From positions 248,001 through 312,000 of the forward strand of contig NZ_WUMN01000003.1 in the NCBI RefSeq assembly GCF_009826935.1: a DNA stretch of 64,000 bases, written 5' to 3'. Of the stretch, positions 35,919 through 43,661 are shown in pieces (position 1 is the stretch's first letter; the number at the start of each line of letters is the position of its first letter). Origin of the DNA: Flavobacterium sp. Sd200 (GTDB taxonomy: Bacteria; Bacteroidota; Bacteroidia; Flavobacteriales; Flavobacteriaceae). Below the pieces are notes generated by a model that made no database searches, was not told the origin of the DNA, and was given only the letters and a program-made list of their open reading frames with translations. The position numbers were made by a program, and so were the translations under genes.

Positions 35919-35947
35919 TGTCGCAAATTTAGTAAATATTTGCGACA
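35919..35947. promoter_or_regulatory. Inverted-repeat operator of the AbiE-like pair
   Basis: TGTCGCAAAT (35919-35928) and its exact complement ATTTGCGACA (35938-35947) are 9 bp apart. On the minus strand a TAAATTTG -7 element (35924-35931) lies inside the repeat, about 25 bp before the DUF6088 ATG, so a bound protein would block polymerase. Confidence 0.65.
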
Positions 35948-36011
35948 GAAAATAAAATTTCCCTCTTCTTTTCACTACTTGCTTTTTTAGTTAAAAAACT
36001 GTAACTTAGGG

Positions 36012-36033
36012 CTCAAGCGAGGCGGCGCTTGAG
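36012..36033. repeat. GC-rich hairpin
   Basis: CTCAAGCG pairs with CGCTTGAG over a six-base loop. First of three adjacent inverted repeats in the gene-free stretch 35948-36546. Confidence 0.7.
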
Positions 36034-36047
36034 GGTTACAATACTAT

Positions 36048-36083
36048 GCCATCGGGCATCCCTTTAAAGGGATGCCCGATGGC
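36048..36083. repeat. Perfect 36-bp palindrome
   Basis: A fully self-complementary 36-bp sequence centred on TTTAAA with outer ends GCCATCGGG and CCCGATGGC. No T-run follows on either side, so it is not a standard terminator. Confidence 0.9.
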
Positions 36084-36091
36084 TAAAACCT

Positions 36092-36135
36092 AGTAAGGGT
36101 CATACGGAAGACTAGTCTTCCGTATGACCCTTACT
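36092..36135. repeat. Perfect 44-bp palindrome
   Basis: A fully self-complementary 44-bp sequence centred on ACTAGT with ends AGTAAGGGTCATACGG and its complement, 8 bp after the previous palindrome. It has no mismatch and no spacer. Confidence 0.9.
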
Positions 36136-36256
36136 GTAGTTATAATTATTTTTAAGTAAAGAGCAATCATCTATGAACGCAGGACTATTGGATTTCAAAC
36201 TATTCAATTTTTACTATCGTTTAAGATGAAAAAAACACTCTATAATTATTATCAAG

Positions 36257-36328
36257 CAAGATTTAATAGAAATATTACAACACGATTTAATAGAAATATT
36301 ACAACAAGATTTAATAGAAATACTAAAG
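36257..36328 (+). repeat. Three tandem 24-bp repeats
   Basis: Units at 36257-36280, 36281-36304 and 36305-36328 share the core GATTTAATAGAAATA; unit 3 has diverged at its end. Spacing without gaps and an AT-rich surround look like iterons or a protein-binding array. No gene overlaps them. Confidence 0.85.
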
Positions 36329-36492
36329 TTTTAGATATAAGGTTTTCTGGGAATCAACAAGATTTCAAATATATTTTTTAAAAAAGTTCTCTATATATTT
36401 TATATATAATTGATGATTCTTTATTTGTCAAAATTATTATTGTTCACTGAATAATTTGTTCTTTTCCAGATACGTAAACAATGATTTAAAAT

Positions 36493-36530
36493 AAAAAGCT
36501 TCAGGTTATAGAATAACCCGAAGCCTTTTT
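36493..36530 (-). terminator. Terminator of the fructokinase operon
   Basis: On the minus strand GGCTTCGGGTTAT pairs with ATAACCTGAAGCT and is followed by T residues, just after the kinase stop at 36547. Confidence 0.85.
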
Positions 36531-36546
36531 AAAATTGTGCAAAATG

Positions 36547-37443
36547 TTAGATGCTACTAGTACTGGCTATCATTTGCTCTACCTTCGCATAGGATATTTC
36601 AGGATTTGCACCCGGTTGTTCCGCTACTAATGCACCAGTGGCACATGCGAAGTTGAGGCTATATTGCGGGTTACTACCTTTAAGCAACCCGGCAATTAAT
36701 GCTGCTAAGAAAGAATCACCTGCACCTACAGTGTCTGCCACCGTAGCCGGATACCCACCGCTGTAAATCAATTGACCGTCCCAAAGCAAAATGGCCCCAT
36801 GTTTGCCTTTAGTTACACACAAGGCATTGGTTGCTGTTTTTTCAGAAATAAATTTGATATTTTCCTCTAAAGTGGTAAAGGTCGATCCGAGGCTGGCCGA
36901 AATTTCCAAAAGCTCTTCATCATTGAATTTTATAAAATCGGCTTTATTCATCAATGTTTCAAGTACTGGCGTTGTGTAATGCGGGTTCCTTAGATTGACA
37001 TCAAAAACTTTATATACATCAGAATCTAAAAGTTGATTCAAGGCTTGGCGGCTTACTTCATCCCTGCACACAAGGCTTCCAAATATCAGTGCGTCCGCAT
37101 TGGCAACCAGTTCTTTTGTATAATCATTTAACTCGATTTTATCCCATGCTGCCGGATAAGCAATAGTGTAGCTGGCTGACCCTCTTTCATTGACGGCAAC
37201 CTGTACTACACCTGTAGGATAATTATCTATGATACTGATGCTCCTTGTGTCGAGACCCAGTCTCCTTATAAGGCTGATAATTTCAGTTCCGTTAGCATCA
37301 TGGCCAACACTGCTAATCATTGATGCCTCACAACCTAATGTTTTTAAACGTAATGCTACATTTAGCGGGGCACCTCCTATTTTTTTTCCAGTTGGGAATT
37401 GATCCCATAGCACTTCGCCGAAGCACACGATATTTTTAGCCAT
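36547..37443 (-). CDS. PfkB-family fructokinase
   Basis: A 298-residue sugar kinase that would phosphorylate cytoplasmic fructose, most likely at C6, to feed glycolysis. The ribokinase/PfkB signatures are present: GGAPLNVALRL near residue 23 (sugar-binding) and DTVGAGDSFLAALIAGLL near residue 237, with the GAGD anion hole and catalytic Asp. Its ATG lies 1 bp after the GH32 stop, so the two are in one operon with the MFS gene. The fructan context supports fructose as substrate. Confidence 0.9.
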   Translation of the reverse strand: MAKNIVCFGEVLWDQFPTGKKIGGAPLNVALRLKTLGCEASMISSVGHDANGTEIISLIRRLGLDTRSISIIDNYPTGVVQVAVNERGSASYTIAYPAAWDKIELNDYTKELVANADALIFGSLVCRDEVSRQALNQLLDSDVYKVFDVNLRNPHYTTPVLETLMNKADFIKFNDEELLEISASLGSTFTTLEENIKFISEKTATNALCVTKGKHGAILLWDGQLIYSGGYPATVADTVGAGDSFLAALIAGLLKGSNPQYSLNFACATGALVAEQPGANPEISYAKVEQMIASTSSI

Positions 37444-37444
37444 T

Positions 37445-39019
37445 TTATTTATTGAACTTTAATTGGTTAAATTTTATTTTTTTTATTTCCCCACCGGGCC
37501 CTGTAATGGTAAGCTTGTCAAAAGGTTTGGATGTAAAAAAGATTTCAGTTAGTACCGTTTCACCGTCGTTATAAAAAATTTCGATGGAAGTCTTATCTAA
37601 CAACACCCTGAAATTCCCTTCTTTTTGGACTTTGTCCAGGACAGCTTTGGTTACCGTGTTGGCAAATTTTTCTGAAAATGATTTTTTCCCCGCTACTGTT
37701 CTGTCAATAAATAAGAATTGCCCCTTGTTGTCCAATCCAAAAGTAAGTTTTTCGCCCGCCGCATTGGAAAGTACAAAACTGTAGATCCCTGACTTGAGGT
37801 TTCTAAGTTCTGCCTGTATATCAACAGCAGTAAAATCTATTGTTTCGCCCGTAGCAAGGGTTACAATATCCTTTACCTTAATCTTTTCTTTAACAAGTGT
37901 ATTTGAACTATAGTTCTCAATTGCTTTTACAGGTGCTGTGAGTAGCCTGTAGCTGCCGTTAAATTTTTGCAGTTTTAATTCTCTGGGCACTGTCATGCTG
38001 CTTCGCCATCCCTGAGTTGGCACTACGGTAGCATAATCCCAGTTGCTCATCCAGCCAATCATTATCTTCCTGCCCTCTGAGTCAGGAACGTTGTTCCAGG
38101 TAACCCCGGCATAATTATCGCGGCCGTAGTCCAGCCAGGCTGCCTTTCCGTTTATTATCTTATCTTCAAATGATTTGTCAAGGCTGAAGGTCTTTCCATC
38201 AAAATTACCTATAAAATATTGTGTCCCTGAACCGCCGTTTGCACCTCCGGGGTTCAGGCTTTGCAACAGTACCCATTTGGTTTCGTTAGAGCCTTCTACT
38301 TTAAGCTGAAACAAGTCCGGGCATTCCCATACACCACCGTGCGCTCCGATACCCACTCCGAAATCAGAGAGGTACTTCCAGTCCTTCAGGTTATCAGAAC
38401 TGTAGAATTGCGCCTTATCCTGCGCCGCAAGTACTAACACCCATTGGTTATGCTCGCTGTCCCAGGTAACTTTAGGATCCCTGAAATCTTTAATGCCTGG
38501 ACTTTTGATTACGGGATTACCCTCATCGTACTTTGACCAGGTAAATCCATTATCCAATGAGTATGCTATACCCTGGCTTTGGGCATCCTTTCCCGCTTTT
38601 TCTAAGCTAGGGTCACAATAGGTAAATATTGCGACAACAGGAGCCGTTTTGCCGTCCCCAAATCCGGAAGTATTTTTAAGGTCAACAGTAGCACTGCCTG
38701 AAAATATGTAGCCAAACCGGTCAGGATATAATGCTATAGGTTGCTCTTCCCACTTTATAAGGTCCTTACTGGTAGCATGTCCCCAATGCATAGGCCCCCA
38801 AACATTTCCATAGGGCCAATACTGAAAATAGAGATGGTAAATGCCCTCTGAATAAAAAAGGCCATTTGGGTCATTCATCCAGTTTGCTTTTGGTGTAAAG
38901 TGAAAGTTAGGCCTATATTGAATTTCCTCAGCGCTTTGTTGCTGTTGCGCCTGTAGTGCTGCCGGCTGAAGGAAGATACAACTCAGTGCCAGGGGTAGCA
39001 GTTTTTTTATATTTATCAT
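37445..39019 (-). CDS. GH32 fructan hydrolase (exported, canonical active site)
   Basis: I place the start at the ATG at 39019, giving a signal peptide (MINIKKLLPLALSCIFLQPAAL, then QAQ) and 524 residues; the longer open frame is out of place before it. All GH32 landmarks are present: nucleophile Asp50 in WMNDPNG, transition-state Asp181 in FRDPK and acid/base Glu232 in WECPD, followed by a beta-sandwich domain. It should release fructose from levan or inulin, probably in the periplasm as no lipobox is seen. The gene lies between the MFS porter (92-bp overlap) and the kinase, in one operon. Confidence 0.92.
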   Translation of the reverse strand: MINIKKLLPLALSCIFLQPAALQAQQQQSAEEIQYRPNFHFTPKANWMNDPNGLFYSEGIYHLYFQYWPYGNVWGPMHWGHATSKDLIKWEEQPIALYPDRFGYIFSGSATVDLKNTSGFGDGKTAPVVAIFTYCDPSLEKAGKDAQSQGIAYSLDNGFTWSKYDEGNPVIKSPGIKDFRDPKVTWDSEHNQWVLVLAAQDKAQFYSSDNLKDWKYLSDFGVGIGAHGGVWECPDLFQLKVEGSNETKWVLLQSLNPGGANGGSGTQYFIGNFDGKTFSLDKSFEDKIINGKAAWLDYGRDNYAGVTWNNVPDSEGRKIMIGWMSNWDYATVVPTQGWRSSMTVPRELKLQKFNGSYRLLTAPVKAIENYSSNTLVKEKIKVKDIVTLATGETIDFTAVDIQAELRNLKSGIYSFVLSNAAGEKLTFGLDNKGQFLFIDRTVAGKKSFSEKFANTVTKAVLDKVQKEGNFRVLLDKTSIEIFYNDGETVLTEIFFTSKPFDKLTITGPGGEIKKIKFNQLKFNK

Positions 39020-40331
39020 TTTGAAAGTGTTTATTATTATGGTTTGTTTTAGCCCTGTAGAATGTCCTCCCTTTAGTCTCCGGCACTGCAAATATTACGA
39101 AAATGAGCTGAAAGGCCATTATACCGATAAAAGACAGCAACACGGTTTGGGGGGAGACACCGTTTACGATTAGCGGAAGCGCTGAAGGAATTACCGCAGC
39201 GAGTATCCAGTGCACTGAGCTTCCCAAAGCCAGTCCGGAAGCCCGAACATTTACGGGAAACAATTCTGCAATAAATACCCATATTACCAGACCCTGCCCA
39301 ATAGCATGTGATGCCATAAATACTGCAAGACAGATATAGAGTACTGCATTCCCCCATCCCGAATAAAAAGCTACCGCGGCACATCCAAAACTTGTAATGT
39401 AACCTACTGAGCCCAATAGCAGTAGCGGCCTTCGACCAACCTTATCGATTAAAAATAAGCCGATCACTGTAAAGATGAGATTTACGATGCCAATCGCTAC
39501 TTTAAGGAAAGTTGCGTTTTCTCCTACACCTGCGCTTTCAAACAAGTCGCCGGCATAATACAACAGTACATTAATACCTGAAAGCTGATTGAAGAAGGCT
39601 ATAAAGAAGGCAAGCAGTACCCTGTATTTGTACTTTTTCATAAAAATGGTCTCATAGCTGCCCATGCGTTCAAGTTGTTCACTGTTAGCCTCCTCACTCA
39701 GTTCACTACTTCGCAACGATTCCAATGCCTGCTGCGCTTCAGCATCCCTTTGCATCACGAAAAGCCACTTAGGACTTTCAGGGAGTAACAAGGTTGCCGC
39801 TGTAAAGGATAGTGCCATTAGCGTCTGCATGCCGAGCATCCAGCGCCATGTTTCGGGGGCGCTGTTTTCAAGTACCGCTGAAACAAGGAAAGCCGCAAGT
39901 ATTCCGATTACAATATTCAATTGATATAAGCCGGTATTGCGTCCACGTATACGAGCGGGAGCAATTTCAGATATGTAGGATGGTGTGGCAAGGGTCGATG
40001 CCCCAATCCCTAAGCCACCTATGAATCTAAACAGACTGAAAGTATACGGATCCTTCGATAAAAGAGATCCTAATGCCGAAAGTACAAATAAAACCCCGAT
40101 CCATGTCAGTGTTCTCTTCCTGCCTATGCTATTTAAAAGCAGGCTGCCGAAAAGGGCACCGACAACAATCCCCCATAAAGCCGTGGACATCACCAAAGAG
40201 GTATGTACTATAGCCGAAGACTGCCAAAGGTCACGCAACTGACGGTCAGCCCCGGAAATTAAAATTGTATCAAATCCGAAGATGAAGCCCGGCACAGTCG
40301 CTATTAGGGAACATGTAAAAATTTTGTTCAT
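38928..40331 (-). CDS. MFS sugar porter (fructose), with odd C-terminal tail
   Basis: A 467-residue inner-membrane transporter of the sugar-porter family with 12 helices. Signatures include GFIFGFDTILISGA, NSIGRKRTL, FRFIGGLGIGASTLATPSYISEIAP, PESPKWL, FNQLSGIN and VPETKGR. It would carry fructose into the cytoplasm for the kinase. After ETKGRT the protein continues for about 43 atypical residues (FYRAKTNHNNKHF onwards) that overlap the GH32 start by 92 bp. In the next frame an ending DILQG-stop at 39049 resembles a normal sugar-porter C-terminus, which suggests a recent frameshift or a sequencing indel. Confidence 0.87.
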   Translation of the reverse strand: MNKIFTCSLIATVPGFIFGFDTILISGADRQLRDLWQSSAIVHTSLVMSTALWGIVVGALFGSLLLNSIGRKRTLTWIGVLFVLSALGSLLSKDPYTFSLFRFIGGLGIGASTLATPSYISEIAPARIRGRNTGLYQLNIVIGILAAFLVSAVLENSAPETWRWMLGMQTLMALSFTAATLLLPESPKWLFVMQRDAEAQQALESLRSSELSEEANSEQLERMGSYETIFMKKYKYRVLLAFFIAFFNQLSGINVLLYYAGDLFESAGVGENATFLKVAIGIVNLIFTVIGLFLIDKVGRRPLLLLGSVGYITSFGCAAVAFYSGWGNAVLYICLAVFMASHAIGQGLVIWVFIAELFPVNVRASGLALGSSVHWILAAVIPSALPLIVNGVSPQTVLLSFIGIMAFQLIFVIFAVPETKGRTFYRAKTNHNNKHFQNDKYKKTATPGTELYLPSAGSTTGATATKR

Positions 40332-40424
40332 TTGGGTTCATTTATTGTCGCTAAAGTATCGGATAATTTAAACGGGGGCTTTAAGTAATGTTACTAAGCC
40401 GAAAAAAGTTTTGAAATTATTTTA

Positions 40425-40463
40425 ATCGTTTTAATCAACTGTCAGGCAGTTGATTAAAACGAT
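40425..40463. terminator. 17-bp stem-loop between sensor gene and MFS operon
   Basis: Perfect 17-bp arms (40425-40441 and 40447-40463) around loop TCAGG. It lies 89 bp after the sensor-regulator stop, so it may end that transcript, but it has no long T-run and also sits upstream of the MFS gene, where it might be an operator. The arm contains CGTTTTAAT, shared with the motif at 46297. Confidence 0.5.
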
Positions 40464-40551
40464 ATAGTTCGCTGTGTATGCATAAACTGTAGCGTCTTAT
40501 AACCAAAAAATACGATTTCGTTACCATTCAAATATCCTTCTCAAACGTTTT

Positions 40552-43284
40552 TTACAGCTTGGACTTATATTCCTTAGGAGAATATCCAAACTTATGTTTA
40601 AAGGCTGTTGAAAAATAATTAGGACTGGAGAAGCCTACCGTGTAAGCAATTTCAGAAATGGTAAAATCATTTGTTTTCAGGAGTTCTGCTGCCCGCTCCA
40701 GACGGATGTTGTTGATGTGGTCGCTTATACTCATGCCAAGTATTGCCTTTACCTTTCTGTACAGCTGTACGCGGGATACTTTTAAGTTTTCAGCCAGCTC
40801 CTCCACAGAGAAATCAGAATTATCCATATTGTTGAATATAATACCGTTCATTTTGGTAATGAATTCCTGTTCGGGAAAACCAAACTTGGTTTCAGGCTCT
40901 ACTTTGTAAATATTGTTGGTATAGTAATAACGTAATTTTTCCCTGTTGTAGAGGAGGTTGCTCAAGGACTGTTTTACTATAGGCAGGCTGAAAGGTTTGG
41001 TCAGGTATTGGTCTATACCTGACTGCAGGCCTTTTATCATCGATTCCTCATTGCCCAATGCTGTAAGGATAATAATTGGGATGTGGGAGGTCCGTAAGTC
41101 TTTTTTCAGCTGCTTACTTATCTCAAAGCCGTCCTTACCGGCGAGGTTTACATCACAGATTATTATGTCCGGTACCGTTTCAAGGGCTTTTTCCAAAGCA
41201 TCACTGCCATCTGAAGTAGTGACAGTATACTCGGTAGATAACTTATTTTTTAAAAAATTCAGGAGGTCAGTATTGTCTTCAATGATTAAGAGCGAATAGT
41301 TTTCATTATTTGCTGCAGGAAGCTTTTCAGCGATATCATACGTCTGACTATCCAGTATATAACCGGCTACTTTATAGTCGTCTTCAGATTGTAGGCCTAC
41401 CTCATTTTCATTAAAATGGTGATGTCCTTTAGGCAGTTTAATGATGAATTCGGCGCCGGCTCCGGCAATAACTTCTATGGTTCCCTTGTGGAGCTCTATA
41501 AATTCTTTTGAAAGGTGCAGTCCAATACCAGAACTGTTCTTTTGGTTATTTGATGCCTTAAAAAAGGCAGTGAATACCGATGCTATCTCTTCCTGCGGTA
41601 TCCCGATACCGGAATCTTTAAATCGCAATGCCACGTTGTCGCTTTCCTCGTATATACTAATAGCAATGGTACCATGGTCCGGTGTAAATTTGAAAGCGTT
41701 GGATAATAGGTTGAAATAGACTTTGTCCATAAGGTTCCGGTCTATAAAGGCATCCAATTTACCGGAAGGACAATCAAGGGTAAAATCAATATTACGCCTT
41801 TTGGCTTCCCCCGTGAAATTCCCCATCATATCACGCGAGAATTGGCATAGGTCTGTTTCGGTTGCCCGGATTGAAAACTTGTGTTCCTCAATCTTCCTGA
41901 AATCCAGTAACTGGTTGATCAAACGGAGTAAACGGTTACTGTTATTATGAATGAGCTTTAGTTCGTGTGCCAGTTTAGTACCCTTGATTTTATCCTCGTC
42001 AATGAGTGATTCCACATAACTGATAATCAGTGTAATCGGAGTTTTGAATTCATGTGAAAGGCCGGTAAAGAAATTTAGCTTTGCATCATTGCTCAGTCGC
42101 GCTATTTCGGCCATCTGTTCTATTTCTTCTTTTTGAGAAACTACGGTATGGTTTATCGTTTCCAGCTGGCGCTTCTTTCTTGAGATGGATACCGTAGAAT
42201 ACACACTGTATAACGCGAGACTGAAAATAATTACAAGGAATAATGAGAGCAGGCGCAAAAGGTTGCCCTGGGATGCATATTCCTGTTCTTGTACCTTTAT
42301 GGCTCCCTGCTGTGATTCAATGACGGACTGTTGCTCATCTACCTTATCCATCTGATTCTCTATGATCTCTGCATTAAAGTGATCAATAAGGATAGTGTTT
42401 AGTATATTATTTTTTGATATTGCCTCTTTATTGTGAATTCTTTGGGCAAGCCTGATGGCCTCGTTTCCGCCTGAAGGGTAAAGGATTGTTGCCTGTAGCA
42501 TTCCGTCTTTAACCAACTCGATGCCTCCGTTAGGGGTATTGAGTCCGTCAACACCTATAAATTTAATTTTATCTTCCAGCCCAAGGGTTTTCGCCGTTTC
42601 CCAGGCGCTCAAGGCCATGCGGTCATTATGTGCAAAAATATATTCAATATTGGGGTTAGCCCTTAACAGCTTGGTTAACGGTTCTTTTACGGATTCCTTT
42701 TCCCAATTTCCTGCAATGGTATGAAGGATGTGTACATGGCTGTTTGCGCGGACAACCTGATTAAAACCGAGGCTCCTCTCATAAGCAGGTGAAGAGCCGG
42801 TGGCACCCGTAATCTCAATAAGGTTTCCTGATCCCCTAAGATTTGACACGATGTATTTTGCTGCTGTCCTCCCAATTTCGACATTATCCGCGCCGAGGTA
42901 TGCCGTATAGTTTTCTCCTTCAATTTTACGGTCTACCACTAATACCGGTATGCCAGCCCGGATTGATTTCTCGACCACGGCAGTAAGGGGTTTTGACTGT
43001 ATTGGTGATACGATAATCACATCGACTTTTTTCGCAATGAAACTTTCAATATCCTGCACCTGTTTTTCGACGCTGTTTTTCGCATCGATAATTTCCAAAT
43101 GTACTTCAGGCCTCAGGGAGGCTTCAACTTTCATAGAACGGTTCATTTGCTGCCTCCAATCATCGGTAGACATAGCCTGTGATACGGCTATGGAAATCGT
43201 ATCATCCCCTTCGCGTTCTTTGCCACACGAGATAAGCGTGGCCAGGACCCCCGTAATAATTAGCCATAAAATGAAACTGCGCAT
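40552..43284 (-). CDS. Hybrid two-component sensor-regulator with sugar-binding domain
   Basis: A single 910-residue protein combining sensing and transcription control. Order: signal peptide with lipobox-like LISCGK; periplasmic-binding-protein (LacI/ribose type) domain about 30-320; coiled coil; membrane helix about 340-362; HisKA with His411 in LSHEFKTPI; HATPase with FKDSGIGIPQEE and SSGIGLHLSKEF; receiver with Asp711 in IICDVNLAGKDG; AraC helix-turn-helix to the end (VSRVQLYRKVK, ISEIAYTVGFSSPNYFSTAFKHKFG). This matches the layout of BT1754 of Bacteroides thetaiotaomicron, which binds fructose and drives its levan locus; by analogy this protein should sense fructose. It is divergent from the GH32 lipoprotein gene. 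Confidence 0.93.
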   Translation of the reverse strand: MRSFILWLIITGVLATLISCGKEREGDDTISIAVSQAMSTDDWRQQMNRSMKVEASLRPEVHLEIIDAKNSVEKQVQDIESFIAKKVDVIIVSPIQSKPLTAVVEKSIRAGIPVLVVDRKIEGENYTAYLGADNVEIGRTAAKYIVSNLRGSGNLIEITGATGSSPAYERSLGFNQVVRANSHVHILHTIAGNWEKESVKEPLTKLLRANPNIEYIFAHNDRMALSAWETAKTLGLEDKIKFIGVDGLNTPNGGIELVKDGMLQATILYPSGGNEAIRLAQRIHNKEAISKNNILNTILIDHFNAEIIENQMDKVDEQQSVIESQQGAIKVQEQEYASQGNLLRLLSLFLVIIFSLALYSVYSTVSISRKKRQLETINHTVVSQKEEIEQMAEIARLSNDAKLNFFTGLSHEFKTPITLIISYVESLIDEDKIKGTKLAHELKLIHNNSNRLLRLINQLLDFRKIEEHKFSIRATETDLCQFSRDMMGNFTGEAKRRNIDFTLDCPSGKLDAFIDRNLMDKVYFNLLSNAFKFTPDHGTIAISIYEESDNVALRFKDSGIGIPQEEIASVFTAFFKASNNQKNSSGIGLHLSKEFIELHKGTIEVIAGAGAEFIIKLPKGHHHFNENEVGLQSEDDYKVAGYILDSQTYDIAEKLPAANNENYSLLIIEDNTDLLNFLKNKLSTEYTVTTSDGSDALEKALETVPDIIICDVNLAGKDGFEISKQLKKDLRTSHIPIIILTALGNEESMIKGLQSGIDQYLTKPFSLPIVKQSLSNLLYNREKLRYYYTNNIYKVEPETKFGFPEQEFITKMNGIIFNNMDNSDFSVEELAENLKVSRVQLYRKVKAILGMSISDHINNIRLERAAELLKTNDFTISEIAYTVGFSSPNYFSTAFKHKFGYSPKEYKSKL

Positions 43285-43561
43285 ATTAAGATTTTATAAT
43301 ACGCAATTTAAATTAATTTCTACCGCCTGATGTGCAATAATTGTTCAAAATTAATTTTAATATAATAATTTGTATCCTTTATGTGAAAAGTGTGTACAAT
43401 TTGTCGCAATCGTTTGAACAGTCATTTGTTAAGCGATTCGCCAAATGGTATATTTAATGTATAAAAAGTGTAAAAATGGCATGTTACATTTTTAAAGGTG
43501 GGTGTTTTAAACCATTAAAATTGTAAAATATGCGCGTATTTGGTCAGGCTATCGCTTTGAA

Positions 43562-43599
43562 CTACAACGTTTAAGTTTGCGTTATAATTTTCTACAACG
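43562..43599. promoter_or_regulatory. Candidate regulator sites CTACAACG upstream of GH32 lipoprotein
   Basis: CTACAACGTTTAAG (from 43562) and CTACAACGATGT (from 43592) are direct repeats exactly 30 bp apart, about three helical turns. They lie 60 to 100 bp before the GH32 ATG in the 43285-43661 divergent spacer, and the same motif recurs before the second MFS gene. No other gene was found in the spacer. Confidence 0.5.
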
Positions 43600-43661
43600 A
43601 TGTATCAGGAGTAAAGATATAATCTAATGTGCTTCGATACTTTTATAAAAAATTTAAGACA

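Noticed and set aside
36257..36328. CRISPR array
   Set aside because: The three 24-bp repeats are directly abutting with no spacers, and no cas gene is near.
39020..39091. Upstream start of the first GH32 at 39091
   Set aside because: It would add 24 polar residues before a clear signal peptide; the ATG at 39019 directly precedes it.
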